From Flavobacterium supellecticarium (GTDB lineage Bacteria > Bacteroidota > Bacteroidia > Flavobacteriales > Flavobacteriaceae), in NCBI RefSeq assembly GCF_004801375.1, contig NZ_SSNZ01000001.1, forward strand, positions 558,001-622,000: DNA of 64,000 nucleotides. The letters are read 5' to 3'. Below are positions 26,481 to 37,589 of this stretch, in pieces. The notes beneath the pieces were generated by a model. The model worked only from the letters and a program-made list of their open reading frames with translations, ran no database searches and had not been told where the DNA came from. The position numbers were made by a program, and so were the translations under genes. Position 1 is the first letter of the stretch. Each line of letters starts with the position of its first letter.

Positions 26481-26939
26481 TTAAATCACAAAAGATGTAG
26501 TATTCTTAACCTGACCAATCATAAAAGTACTATGAGTACTACCAATATGTTGCAACGTAGTCAGTTTTGTAACCATAAACTCCCGGTATTCCTCCATATC
26601 CTTTACACATATTTTAAGGATATAATCGTAATCGCCACTCACATGAAAGCACTCCAGGACTTCGTTTAGCTGTACCACTTCTTTTTCAAACTGACTGATA
26701 AACTCGCGGGTATGTTGCGTTAGCTTTAAATGACAAAACACGACAAATCCTTTTTCGATCTTATTTCGATTTAAAAGTGCTACATAGCGCGAAATAATGC
26801 CTTCTTTTTCGATTTTCTTAATGCGTTCGTAAACGGCCGTAACCGATAGGTTCAGTTTTAGCGAAAGTTCTTTATTGGTCAGCTTACAATCATTTTGCAA
26901 CAATTGCAGCAATTTTTTATCAATGTTATCGAATTTCAT
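26481..26939 (-). CDS. Lrp/AsnC family transcriptional regulator
   Basis: A 152-aa DNA-binding regulator. N-terminal winged HTH (about 1-60: KLLQLLQNDCKLTNKELSLK, then VTAVYERIKKIEKEGII) and C-terminal RAM/ACT-like effector domain (about 65-145: VFCHLKLTQH, then VLECFHVSGDYDYILKI). The length is typical of the family. It diverges from a Cys/Met-metabolism PLP enzyme across 191 bp, so it most likely senses an amino acid and controls that gene, as MdeR controls the methionine gamma-lyase gene in Pseudomonas putida. The target is inferred from divergence. Confidence 0.9.
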   Translation of the reverse strand: MKFDNIDKKLLQLLQNDCKLTNKELSLKLNLSVTAVYERIKKIEKEGIISRYVALLNRNKIEKGFVVFCHLKLTQHTREFISQFEKEVVQLNEVLECFHVSGDYDYILKICVKDMEEYREFMVTKLTTLQHIGSTHSTFMIGQVKNTTSFVI

Positions 26940-27058
26940 ACGGATCGTTAGTAGAATTAAAAAAATTTGGTCAAAATAGTATAAATCACTTTAAAACAAA
27001 AAATTAAACTACAAATATACATTTTAATAGTTTTATTATCTAAGTTTAAAAACTATCA

Positions 27059-27089
27059 TTGACTTTTTTTCACCAATAACTTTATTTTG
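27059..27089 (+). promoter_or_regulatory. Promoter of the PLP-enzyme gene
   Basis: TTG (27059-27061), a 21-base spacer and TATTTTG (27083-27089) lie 41 bases before the start codon. Adjacent AT-rich sequence between the divergent genes is the likely Lrp-type binding region. Confidence 0.45.
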
Positions 27090-27130
27090 ACTTTTATATT
27101 ACATAGTATAACACAACTAACTATAGAAGC

Positions 27131-28336
27131 ATGAAAAATTTCAACCCTGCTGATAAAATACAGGACTTACAGTATTTTGGCGAATTTGGAGGCGTTAACC
27201 CATCTATCTCCGATTCGTCTACCTATACCTTCCTGTCGGCCAAAACCATGTTCGATACTTTCGAAGGAAATGCCGAAGGTTGCTACCTTTATTCCCGTCA
27301 CTCTTCCCCTAGTAACTTATATTTAGGTGAAGCGTTGGCTGCGATGGAAGGAACCGAAACGGCCAACGTAGCGGCATCCGGAATGGGCGCGATCACCCCA
27401 ACCCTTTTGCAACTATGTCAAAACGGAGAACACATCGTATCCAGCCGTACCATTTATGGTGGAACGTATGCTTTCCTTAAAAATTTCGGACCTCGTTTAG
27501 GTATTAAAACAACATTTGTAGACATTACGAAACTGGACGTGGTAGAAGCCGCTATCCAACCTAATACAAAAGTGTTGTACTGCGAAACTGTGAGTAACCC
27601 TTTATTGGAAGTAGCCGATATTGAAAGCCTTGCCAAACTGGCTAAGAAACACAACCTTACTTTGGTTGTTGACAATACTTTTTCGCCGTTATCGGTAGCG
27701 CCTGCGAAATTAGGAGCTGATGTGGTGATTCACAGTTTAACAAAATACATCAACGGAAGTAGCGATACAGTTGGCGGTGTGGTTTGCGGAACACATGACT
27801 TTATCAACGCCTTAAAAAATGTAAACGACGGAGCCAGCATGCTTTTAGGCCCGACAATGGACAGTTTGCGTTCGGCCAGTGTTTTAAAAAATCTGAGAAC
27901 GTTACATATCCGTATGAAACAACACAGTCATAACGCTATGTATCTGGCTGAAAAATTTGAAAAAGACGGAATTAAAACCGTATATCCGGGATTAGCAAGT
28001 CACCCGAGCCATGAACTTTATAAAAATATGATCAATCCTGAATACGGATTTGGGGGTATGTTAACGATTGACGTAGGTTCGTTGGATAAAGCCAATGCGC
28101 TTATGGAATTGATGCAAAACCGTAATTTAGGATACCTGGCCGTAAGTTTAGGGTTTTACAAAACCTTATTCAGTGCACCGGGAACATCAACATCTTCCGA
28201 AATTCCATTGGAAGAACAAGCCGAAATGGGCTTAACAGACGGATTAATCCGTTTCTCCATCGGATTGGATAACGATATTGAGAGAACCTATCAGATGATG
28301 AAAGATTGTATGAAGGAACTTTCGATTTTAAATTAA
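27131..28336 (+). CDS. Cys/Met metabolism PLP-dependent enzyme, probable methionine gamma-lyase
   Basis: A 401-aa cytoplasmic enzyme of the cystathionine gamma-synthase/lyase family. It shows the cofactor-binding ASGMGAITPTLLQL, the substrate region SSRTIYGGTYAF, LVVDNTFSPL (Asp contacting the pyridine nitrogen) and the Schiff-base Lys in VIHSLTKYINGSSDTVGG. The full length matches the family. The divergent Lrp regulator supports a catabolic methionine gamma-lyase (methionine to methanethiol, ammonia and 2-oxobutyrate). O-acetylhomoserine sulfhydrylase or cystathionine lyase activity cannot be excluded by eye. Confidence 0.85.
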   Translation: MKNFNPADKIQDLQYFGEFGGVNPSISDSSTYTFLSAKTMFDTFEGNAEGCYLYSRHSSPSNLYLGEALAAMEGTETANVAASGMGAITPTLLQLCQNGEHIVSSRTIYGGTYAFLKNFGPRLGIKTTFVDITKLDVVEAAIQPNTKVLYCETVSNPLLEVADIESLAKLAKKHNLTLVVDNTFSPLSVAPAKLGADVVIHSLTKYINGSSDTVGGVVCGTHDFINALKNVNDGASMLLGPTMDSLRSASVLKNLRTLHIRMKQHSHNAMYLAEKFEKDGIKTVYPGLASHPSHELYKNMINPEYGFGGMLTIDVGSLDKANALMELMQNRNLGYLAVSLGFYKTLFSAPGTSTSSEIPLEEQAEMGLTDGLIRFSIGLDNDIERTYQMMKDCMKELSILN

Positions 28337-28360
28337 GTTTTTAGTTTTTTTTAGTTTAAG

Positions 28361-28395
28361 TCCGTTTAAGATTTTATGTCTTAGGCGGATTTTTT
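28361..28395 (+). terminator. Terminator after the PLP-enzyme gene
   Basis: The stem tccgtttaaga / tcttaggcgga (with G-T pairs) and a 7-base loop are followed by a T-run, 24 bp after the stop codon. Confidence 0.7.
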
Positions 28396-28514
28396 GTTTG
28401 TAACAAAATGGACAATCCTGCAACTAATGCTAACAGTAGTGTTTTTTGTGTCGATGTTAACACGATAATCCTATAAGATTAAATAAATTTAGCCTTTTAA
28501 AATTCTAGTACTAA

Positions 28515-30692
28515 ATGAAAAAGTTCACTTTTCTGTTTCTTTTAGCCGGTTCGATGACGTATGCGCAACGTAACCTGACGATCGAAGAAGCAACTACAGG
28601 CATGCGTACGTATGCACCGAAATCGATGTTGGCCACACAATGGCGAAAAGACGTAAGTGCGATTACGTATCTGGACAACACCTACCAGAATCTGGTAACC
28701 CGCAACGAAAACAACCAGTGGAAAGAAACCACTTTATTGACCAAAGATGATGTTCAGAACGCTTTACGCGCCAAATTCCCACAGGACGAGTTCAATCTAA
28801 GAATGTTCCCGTTTGCCTATGAGTGGAAAAGCACCAATATCATGGCTTTTGAAGTAGCCGGTAAAAAAGCAAATTATATCGTCGAATTTGACGCGACACA
28901 AAAGAGTATTTCCAAAGCCTTATCGATTCCGTCTGATGCCAGTAATCAATTGGCAACTGATGCTAAAAATCGTGTAGCCTGGTTAAACAAAAACAACATC
29001 CGTATTACCGATGCAAATGGAAAAACCATTGAAGTAACCAACGATACCGACAGCGGAATCGTAAACGGCAGTGACTATACACACCGTCAGGAGTTTGGAA
29101 TTCACCAGGGAATGTGGTGGAACAAATCCGGTGATAAATTGGCGTACTACCGCAAAGATGAAACAATGGTAACCAATTATCCGTTGGTTGATTTCGGAAC
29201 CCGCGTTGCCGAGGTAAAAGATATCAAATATCCTATGGCCGGAATGAAGAGCGAAGAAGTTACTTTAGTAATTTTTGACGCGAACACCAATACTAAAGTA
29301 ACACTTAAAACAGGTGAACCTAAAGAACAGTACCTGACCTGTGTAACCTGGGATCCAAATGAGAAATTTATCTATGTAGGTTTATTAAACCGTGAGCAAA
29401 ATCATTTGAAGTTAAACCAGTATGATGTGGTTTCCGGTGCGTTGGTAAAAACCTTATTCGAAGAAAAAGCCAGCACTTATGTAGAGCCACAACACGATTT
29501 GACGTTCTTACCGAACAATCCAAATCAGTTTTTATATCAGACCGAAAATGAAGGTTATAACCAATTGTACCTTTATAATACGGATGGAAAACTAATCAAA
29601 AAATTAGGCTATAAAGATGTAGTGGTAAAAGACCTGCTGGATTTTGACGCCAAAGGAACGAAAATCAGCTATATCGGAACAGCAAACAACGGATTAGACC
29701 GTCAGTTATATGAAGTAGATCTTAAATCGGGAAAAACAACTACGTTAACAACCGTTAGCGGAACACACGCCGCAAGTTTAAGTTCAAACGGAGCGTATTA
29801 TTTCGATCAGTATAGCAATACAACCACGCCAAACGAAGCAGCTATTGTAAACGTTAAATCTAAAAAAGCGACTTCATTGATCAGTGCTGAAAACCCATAT
29901 GCCGGTAAAATCAACATGCCGAAAATGGAATTGGTAACAATCACTTCTGCAGATGGAAAAACGCCTTTAAACGGACGTCTGATTTACCCTGCTAATTTTG
30001 ACGCTACTAAAAAATATCCGGTAATGATATATGTTTACGGTGGATCACACGCGCAGTTGGTAAACAACCGTTGGTTGGGTGGTGCCAATCTTTTCGACAA
30101 TTATATGGCACAACAGGGTTATGTGGTATTTACATTGGATAACCGTGGAAGTGATTCCAGAGGAAAAGATTTCTGTCATGTAAACCATAGAAAATTAGGT
30201 CAGAATGAAATGGCAGATCAGATGAAAGGTGTTGAATTCTTAAAATCAAAATCATTTGTAAATCCGGATAAAATCGGAGTTTACGGATGGAGTTTCGGAG
30301 GATTTATGACCACTTCATTACTATTAAATCAAAGCGAAACGTTTAAAGTAGGTGTAGCTGGTGGACCGGTAACCGACTGGAAATATTATGAAGTAATGTA
30401 CGGTGAGCGTTATATGGATACGCCACAGGAAAACCCTGACGGTTACGAAAAATCGAGCGTGATCAATAAAGTAAACCAATTAAAAGGAGATTTATTGGTG
30501 ATTCACGGAGCGCAGGATCCGGTAGTCGTACAACAACAAAGTATGGAATTTATCGAAGCGTGTATTAAAGCCGGAAAACAAGTGGATTATTTCCTTTATC
30601 CGACGCACGAACACAATGTCTCCGGTAAAGACCGTATTCACTTAAATGAAAAAATCGCCCGTTATTTCGATTTGCATTTAAAGAATAACTAA
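28515..30692 (+). CDS. S9 family dipeptidyl peptidase IV-like serine peptidase
   Basis: A 725-aa secreted or periplasmic peptidase. Signal peptide KKFTFLFLLAGSMTYAQ is followed by a DPP IV-type beta-propeller (about 35-480) and an alpha/beta-hydrolase domain. Catalytic residues are Ser593 in GWSFGG, Asp668 in IHGAQDPVV and a His in YPTHEHNV (probably His700). The family releases N-terminal dipeptides (X-Pro or X-Ala) from peptides, consistent with the proteolytic lifestyle of Flavobacteria. It is monocistronic, with a strong bidirectional terminator facing the convergent gapA gene. Confidence 0.92.
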   Translation: MKKFTFLFLLAGSMTYAQRNLTIEEATTGMRTYAPKSMLATQWRKDVSAITYLDNTYQNLVTRNENNQWKETTLLTKDDVQNALRAKFPQDEFNLRMFPFAYEWKSTNIMAFEVAGKKANYIVEFDATQKSISKALSIPSDASNQLATDAKNRVAWLNKNNIRITDANGKTIEVTNDTDSGIVNGSDYTHRQEFGIHQGMWWNKSGDKLAYYRKDETMVTNYPLVDFGTRVAEVKDIKYPMAGMKSEEVTLVIFDANTNTKVTLKTGEPKEQYLTCVTWDPNEKFIYVGLLNREQNHLKLNQYDVVSGALVKTLFEEKASTYVEPQHDLTFLPNNPNQFLYQTENEGYNQLYLYNTDGKLIKKLGYKDVVVKDLLDFDAKGTKISYIGTANNGLDRQLYEVDLKSGKTTTLTTVSGTHAASLSSNGAYYFDQYSNTTTPNEAAIVNVKSKKATSLISAENPYAGKINMPKMELVTITSADGKTPLNGRLIYPANFDATKKYPVMIYVYGGSHAQLVNNRWLGGANLFDNYMAQQGYVVFTLDNRGSDSRGKDFCHVNHRKLGQNEMADQMKGVEFLKSKSFVNPDKIGVYGWSFGGFMTTSLLLNQSETFKVGVAGGPVTDWKYYEVMYGERYMDTPQENPDGYEKSSVINKVNQLKGDLLVIHGAQDPVVVQQQSMEFIEACIKAGKQVDYFLYPTHEHNVSGKDRIHLNEKIARYFDLHLKNN

Positions 30693-30700
30693 TAGTTGCT

Positions 30701-30733
30701 ACACCTGACAGGTTTTGGAAACCTGTCAGGTGT
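30701..30733. repeat. Perfect palindrome, REP-like dispersed element
   Basis: A 15-bp perfect stem (acacctgacaggttt / aaacctgtcaggtgt) with a 3-base loop. This palindrome is, from memory, a very common dispersed element in Bacteroidota genomes. It sits between convergent genes next to a separate terminator. Confidence 0.7.
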
Positions 30734-30743
30734 ACTATAGTCA

Positions 30744-30787
30744 AATAAAAAAGCCTTTTCACTGCACAGTGAAAAGGCTTTTTTATT
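30744..30787. terminator. Bidirectional terminator between convergent genes
   Basis: A perfect 21-bp stem (aataaaaaagccttttcact and its complement) with a 2-base centre carries A/T runs on both sides. It serves both the S9 peptidase and gapA. Confidence 0.9.
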
Positions 30788-30802
30788 GTAGGACTATTAT
30801 TC

Positions 30803-31822
<1,020 letters not shown>

Positions 31823-31825
31823 TTA

Positions 31826-32815
31826 TTAAATCGAAACAATTTCAGAAACACGTAACAGTTCCCTGTCGATTTCCGAATGTCCCTTCACTGCTTGTTCCAA
31901 TGGCGTCAGTTCTACTTTATCGTTGAGCAACCCAACCATAAAGTTGGATTTCCCTTCCAACAGGGATTCTACAGCTTTTACACCAAGTCGACTGGCCAAT
32001 ACCCTGTCAAAACAGGACGGTGATCCACCGCGTTGCATATGCCCTAAAACCGATACGCGAACATCGTATTCCGGCATATTTTCTTCTACATAATCCCCTA
32101 ATTCAAAAACGTTTTTTCCGATTTTATCGCCTTCGGCGACTACTACAATACTGGACGATTTTCCGGACGTCTTGCTTTTTCGCAGCGATTCCAGTAATCG
32201 TTCCAATCCCAGGTTTTCTTCCGGAATAAGAATATCCTCTGCTCCGGCACCGATTCCGGCATTCAAAGCAATATGACCGGCATCGCGCCCCATTACTTCC
32301 ACAAAAAACAGACGGTTATGCGAACTGGCGGTATCGCGTATTTTATCGATCGCTTCCACCACGGTATTTAAAGCGGTATCAAATCCGAGGGTATGACTGG
32401 TTCCGAAGATATCGTTATCGATAGTACCGGGAATTCCCATAATCGGGAAGTTGTACTCTTTATTAAATACAAGTCCGCCGGTAAAACTTCCGTCACCACC
32501 AATAATCACTAAAGCATCAATTCCGGCATTTTTAAGGTTATCGTGGGCTTTTTTACGCCCTTCGGGTGTCATAAATTCTTTTGATCGTGCTGATTTTAAA
32601 ATCGTTCCGCCTTTATTTACAATATTGTTAACCGATCGTGGTCCCATTTCTTTAAAGTCACCTTCAATCATTCCCTGAAAACCGCGGTAAATTCCGGCAC
32701 ATTCAATATTATGGTAGGCACAGGTACGCACTACGGAACGGATGGCTGCATTCATACCCGGCGAATCCCCACCGGATGTAAGCACACCGATCTTCTTTAT
32801 TGTTTCTGACATCAT
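31826..32815 (-). CDS. pfkA: ATP-dependent 6-phosphofructokinase
   Basis: A 329-aa enzyme phosphorylating fructose-6-phosphate. Motifs are VLTSGGDSPGMNAAIR, IIGGDGSFTGG (Gly rather than Asp after GGD, the ATP-type signature), the catalytic loop GIPGTIDNDI, VEVMGRDAGH and GHMQRGGSPS. The length is that of the bacterial tetrameric ATP-PFK. It precedes gapA, suggesting joint expression. The start has two adjacent ATG codons (32815 and 32812). Confidence 0.97.
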   Translation of the reverse strand: MMSETIKKIGVLTSGGDSPGMNAAIRSVVRTCAYHNIECAGIYRGFQGMIEGDFKEMGPRSVNNIVNKGGTILKSARSKEFMTPEGRKKAHDNLKNAGIDALVIIGGDGSFTGGLVFNKEYNFPIMGIPGTIDNDIFGTSHTLGFDTALNTVVEAIDKIRDTASSHNRLFFVEVMGRDAGHIALNAGIGAGAEDILIPEENLGLERLLESLRKSKTSGKSSSIVVVAEGDKIGKNVFELGDYVEENMPEYDVRVSVLGHMQRGGSPSCFDRVLASRLGVKAVESLLEGKSNFMVGLLNDKVELTPLEQAVKGHSEIDRELLRVSEIVSI

Positions 32816-32956
32816 ATATTCGTTTATTGTAAATTTAATAAATAAACACGAGATACCTTACAGAATATAGGTATATTTAGCAAAAACCTAACATTCGTAA
32901 CGCAGCAAAAATGTTGTAAAATAAGAAGTGTTGTTGTTTAGTTGTTGGCCGTTATT

Positions 32957-35900
32957 TTAATCGACTTCCGGCACGCGTTGCTGTTCTTTTTTCGGTTCAT
33001 CCGCGTTTTTGTTCTTACGATCTTCGATAAACTTAATAAAGTCCGGTGCGAGATCCGAATCCGGTAAACGGTCGGTCGGATTGGTGGTGTCTTTTTCTTT
33101 AACTTTGGTAAAGATTTTACGCCATAATTCCCGCATCGTATCGAAATCGACCTCATACGAAAGTCCGATTCCCTGTGTATAACCGATACCTTCTCCGATA
33201 TAATTAATATCATTTTCACGATTAAAGGCTCTGGCTTTTAAGGATCCGTCTTTATTGAGTCGTAACTGGAGTTCGACATCACCTACAATAACCGATTCCT
33301 GATTACCGCCAACCGGTACCCCAAATTTACCATTAATTGTAATACGATCGTCGATCTGAGATGACACCGTCACGCCAACTTTACCCTGCGTTTGGGCAAA
33401 TGGCGTCCTGTCGCCCTGAACAAAGTTAAAACCGACTTTCACTTTATCGTCACTACCCGCAAAAATATCATCAAAAATAGAACTGGCTCTTTCGAATAAA
33501 CTACCGTAAACCGAGCTCGAAGCACTTTCGGCCGAAAGAAAACCACCGGTTCCCAACAAAGCCAATGCCTGTGTCTGGCGAATATCCCGGTCGCTAAGTT
33601 TATAATCGATTTCCGACTTCAATACCGAACTCACACTCGGAAATTCAATTCGGAAATCCGGTTCCGGGTTACTCAGGTTACCGTTTAACATAATATAAAC
33701 TTCCGTAGGCACCTTACGGCTAAAGGACGCATTGTCCAAAATAACCGCCGGATTGGCCTCGGTTTTATATACCGCCTGAAGGTTTAAAGCCGCATTCATC
33801 GGATTTCCATCCCAACGAATGGTTCCGTATTCTTTTACTTCAAATTTCTTATCGATTAAGCCCAGGTATTTAAAGTTGTATTCTCCTTTATAGGTCTGGA
33901 AATCGCCCCACATATTAAATTTACCCATGGTATTGATTTCCATCGTGATAAATCCTTCTCCTCTTCCTTTCATTCCGTGACCGGTATTTTTGTCGAGAAT
34001 GATTTCGATATCGGCATCACGGGTGATCCGGAATTCGAATTTAAGTTCAATTCCTTTAAACTTGTTCAGCACCACTTCTTCCAATCCTTTTTGCTTGGCC
34101 TCTTTTTCCTTTTTACTCAGGAAGTGGATAAACGAGTTATTTCCGATACCTTGTGCATCGTTTAATGGGATCTTGATATTGGTTCCTTTATTCGACTCCG
34201 CATCCATTTCGATATAGAGGTTGTTTACCGGACCGGTAATCGAAGCTTCACCTTTGATAAAAGCCCTACCATAATAAATCGCATCTTCGTGATCCTGCGT
34301 ATCAAGTCCGAGTAGGTTATCTGATCGTAACTTTAAGTCCAATTGCCAGTCTTCGAGTTTTTTATGTCGGATCGTGCCGTTAAGTGTTCCTTTGGTTTTT
34401 TCCTTGGTATCGGTGAGTTCGATATTCCTAAAAATAAACTGGTCCTCTGTCAGGTTGATCAGGGCATTTTCCTCGAAATTATAATCCACACCGAGATACG
34501 GGACTTTCATCCCGGCTTCATTGAGGTAAAGGCTACCATCTACTTCCGGATTTTTGACACTTCCGGCAATCGACGCCCTACCCGAGGCAAAACCGCGCAT
34601 ATCGGAAAAAATACTTCCCAGAAGCGGCCCGATCGGACTAATGTTAAATCGGGTAAAGCCGGCATTCAACGCTAGTATGCTTTCTTTATTGATGATCTCG
34701 ATATTACCGTTCAGGAAGAAATTCTCCACGTGATCATTAATAATTGAGGAATTGACATTAAACTTTCGGAATGAATCTTCTCCGGTTACTTCCAGATTCA
34801 GATCCCCCATCATGACTTTATTTACGCGAAGGGAATCGACAGTTAAAGCCGCTGTTGGCAAATAAATGGCTTTGTTTTGTTCGAGATTGACTTCACCGTT
34901 TAATTTTCCACCAAACGACATATTCTCCAGAGCCGGTGTGACTTTTTCCAGATCGACATCGTTAAACGACAGGCGCAACTGTTTGTAGGTCGAATCTTTT
35001 AAAACACCTTCCAGTTCCACTTTCTGGTCATTATGCGACAAGATGACTTTTTCGATCGAGAAATCCGTTAATTTTTTATTGAAAACAACCTTATTGTCTT
35101 TGGTATCTTTTTCATTCAGGAACCACAGATAATCCCTGAAATTGATTTCCGATTTTTTAAGCCCCACAACCGACTGGTTCTTTTCATTGATCGTATGATA
35201 CAGGTTCAGGTTAAAGAAATCCTGATTTTTCGGTCCGCCTTTAAACTCCGAACGCACAAAAAGCGTATCGTTCATCGTCACATTAATCAGGCTAAAATCC
35301 GAGATTTTATAGCCTTTTGTCTTAATACTGTCCAATTCGACATAAGCATTATACAAGGGGTTTTTATTATCCACATCGATACGGATATTTTCAAACGTAT
35401 TGTTATAGGCCACCACACTCGGCGATGAAAAGTCCAGCTGGAAATCGCCTTTATCGGCATCGATTTTTCCTTTTAGAATGGTGTTTTCACTAACGATTAC
35501 CTTTGGCAGGAAGATTTCTACAATTTTGTTATAGATTGTAAAGTCAAAGTCCAGAAACTGTCCGGGTTTGAGTTTATTCGGCGAATAGTTGGCATACAAA
35601 CTTCCCAGCGCATTTTCGATAATCTTACGCACCTGTTTGATTTCATATTTACCCACCACTTTCCCCTGAATAATATCAGGCGAATTGATGGTTATCGTTC
35701 GTACCTTTTGTTCGTCAAAAACTGACTCCACCACGAAGTCCTGAAAGAAATAGCTATCGGTACTGTTCTGATAGGATGCATTGATCACATTTAATTTCCC
35801 GGCCAGATCGTCGAGTGTATTTCCTTTGGCGTTGAATTTTAATTCCCCTTTAAAAATAGAAAGGGTATCTTTTTTCATAAAATTCAACATATGCAGATCA

Positions 35901-37492
35901 GCATAATCGATTTGCGCCTGAAAATCATAATTTTTCATACGCGAACTCATATCCACCAATCCATTGAAATCCATTTTCAGATTCGGATCATTACTGTTCA
36001 AATAGCCTTTAAAGTAAGGCATTTTCATTTCACCGTCGATCGTAATATTCCTGTAGGTGTATTTGTTATATGTCAGACTCTGAACCTTTCCTTTAAGTTT
36101 GGTATCAAGATATTTTTTATTAAATCCTTTTCCGTTTACATCCAGATCCAATGTCGCTCTTCCCAGATCTTTTTCACCGGCAAGCGTTCCGATATCGAAA
36201 TTATTCAGGGAAATAACGCCTTTATAGGTTGCATTATTGATATTATTGATGTTGGTCATGGCCAACTGTGTGTTTAGTTCGCCCAATCCGGACATCAGAT
36301 AAATATCGGCATCAATCTTTGTTTTGGTCAATTCAATACCCCCAACCAAATCCACGCGCCCCAATTTGTGGAGTGTTTCCGGCAGACTTTTCCCCAATAC
36401 GCGCGGCAGAATTCCTTTTAAATTGGTATAATTGGACGTCACCCGATCGAAATTCCCTTTCATATAAAACTCCCCTTTTTTATTAAAAAGGTTCTTAAAG
36501 TTGACCGTGCCAATAATTTCGGAATCGTTCGTATCCAACAATCGAAGGTCGTGTGTGGTAAAATTATTTAGTGTTCCCGTAAGATGTGTTGAAAGATAGA
36601 AACGTAGGTTTTTCCCGAATTCATTATAGAAATAATTCAGTTCGTTCGACGAAACGGAAGCTTTTTCCATATTGACATCAAACACAACTCTGTTATTAAA
36701 ATCCGAGAAGTCTTTCGGTTTGTATTTCAGGATCACATCACCTACCAAAGTTGATTCCTTGGTTTTCAGATTTAGTTTTTCCAGACGGATATTTTCTTTG
36801 GAATAGGTAAAATTCGTCACCATATTTTCCACCAGCAAACCTCTGTGATCCAACAATGACAGTTGTTTGATATCGGCAGTAACCACCGGACCTTTGATTT
36901 TAAAGAAATCCAACTGACCGTTAAGCTTTGTAAAATCGAGTACTTTCGGATGTTCCAGATTTTCATCGATCAGACGGAAGCGACTGGACGTTACATTCAT
37001 CTGTGCCACTTTCATCAGGAACTTTCCGGTTCCGGGTTTACCATCGTCGAAAGCTGCAATAAATTCGTCAAGGTTGGTTTTATCCTCGCCTTTGTATTTT
37101 TTCATTTTCAGATTCAAACCGTCAATACTGGTTTTTCCGAAAATCAGTTTACCATTGGAAAGTTTTTTAAAGTCGAGAATATTCGTCTGTAGTCGGTTGA
37201 TATAAAATAGCGTATCCTTGTGCTTGTCGGCCGCATAAATTCCTTTGATTTTTACGCCTCCAAAAACAGTGATGGCAATTTTATCGATATGCATATCGGT
37301 TCCAAATTCCTTATTTAGTTCTTTGGTCGCATATTTTGCTATTTCGGTTTGTACAAAAGGTAGTGACAGGGCAATACCCAACAGTAGTAAAAACAGGATT
37401 AAGCCTACAATTACACGAAATAGTATTTTTTTTAATTTTTTGATAGTCCTATTTGTTTTAAATTTGTCGGATCGACTCGTAAATTTAAGCAA
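32957..37492 (-). CDS. tamB: TamB/AsmA-like translocation and assembly protein (DUF490)
   Basis: A 1511-aa inner-membrane-anchored bridge protein. TamB-like proteins span the periplasm as a hydrophobic beta-groove and help outer-membrane protein or phospholipid transport. An N-terminal transmembrane helix (about 26-50: LFRVIVGLILFLLLLGIAL) precedes a long beta-rich middle. The C-terminal DUF490 domain is clear (about 1080-1400: DLKLRSDNLLGLDTQD, NFKYLGLIDKKFEV, VYIMLNGNLSNPEPDF, RQTQALALLGTGGF). No ATG lies before the membrane segment and a stop closes the frame upstream, so initiation is probably at TTG 37490-37492. It diverges from tsaD. Confidence 0.9.
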   Translation of the reverse strand: MLKFTSRSDKFKTNRTIKKLKKILFRVIVGLILFLLLLGIALSLPFVQTEIAKYATKELNKEFGTDMHIDKIAITVFGGVKIKGIYAADKHKDTLFYINRLQTNILDFKKLSNGKLIFGKTSIDGLNLKMKKYKGEDKTNLDEFIAAFDDGKPGTGKFLMKVAQMNVTSSRFRLIDENLEHPKVLDFTKLNGQLDFFKIKGPVVTADIKQLSLLDHRGLLVENMVTNFTYSKENIRLEKLNLKTKESTLVGDVILKYKPKDFSDFNNRVVFDVNMEKASVSSNELNYFYNEFGKNLRFYLSTHLTGTLNNFTTHDLRLLDTNDSEIIGTVNFKNLFNKKGEFYMKGNFDRVTSNYTNLKGILPRVLGKSLPETLHKLGRVDLVGGIELTKTKIDADIYLMSGLGELNTQLAMTNINNINNATYKGVISLNNFDIGTLAGEKDLGRATLDLDVNGKGFNKKYLDTKLKGKVQSLTYNKYTYRNITIDGEMKMPYFKGYLNSNDPNLKMDFNGLVDMSSRMKNYDFQAQIDYADLHMLNFMKKDTLSIFKGELKFNAKGNTLDDLAGKLNVINASYQNSTDSYFFQDFVVESVFDEQKVRTITINSPDIIQGKVVGKYEIKQVRKIIENALGSLYANYSPNKLKPGQFLDFDFTIYNKIVEIFLPKVIVSENTILKGKIDADKGDFQLDFSSPSVVAYNNTFENIRIDVDNKNPLYNAYVELDSIKTKGYKISDFSLINVTMNDTLFVRSEFKGGPKNQDFFNLNLYHTINEKNQSVVGLKKSEINFRDYLWFLNEKDTKDNKVVFNKKLTDFSIEKVILSHNDQKVELEGVLKDSTYKQLRLSFNDVDLEKVTPALENMSFGGKLNGEVNLEQNKAIYLPTAALTVDSLRVNKVMMGDLNLEVTGEDSFRKFNVNSSIINDHVENFFLNGNIEIINKESILALNAGFTRFNISPIGPLLGSIFSDMRGFASGRASIAGSVKNPEVDGSLYLNEAGMKVPYLGVDYNFEENALINLTEDQFIFRNIELTDTKEKTKGTLNGTIRHKKLEDWQLDLKLRSDNLLGLDTQDHEDAIYYGRAFIKGEASITGPVNNLYIEMDAESNKGTNIKIPLNDAQGIGNNSFIHFLSKKEKEAKQKGLEEVVLNKFKGIELKFEFRITRDADIEIILDKNTGHGMKGRGEGFITMEINTMGKFNMWGDFQTYKGEYNFKYLGLIDKKFEVKEYGTIRWDGNPMNAALNLQAVYKTEANPAVILDNASFSRKVPTEVYIMLNGNLSNPEPDFRIEFPSVSSVLKSEIDYKLSDRDIRQTQALALLGTGGFLSAESASSSVYGSLFERASSIFDDIFAGSDDKVKVGFNFVQGDRTPFAQTQGKVGVTVSSQIDDRITINGKFGVPVGGNQESVIVGDVELQLRLNKDGSLKARAFNRENDINYIGEGIGYTQGIGLSYEVDFDTMRELWRKIFTKVKEKDTTNPTDRLPDSDLAPDFIKFIEDRKNKNADEPKKEQQRVPEVD

Positions 37493-37589
37493 TTCGTAGG
37501 AATAAAACTATTATTTTTTTATTGCCCGAATTTACATTTCAAAGATAATACAGTCGATGGAAAATACATTCAAATTTCGTGCCTTTTTT

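Noticed and set aside
33977..37499. Several plus-strand frames opposite tamB
   Set aside because: Shadows of the long beta-rich coding frame; no independent start signals or family features.
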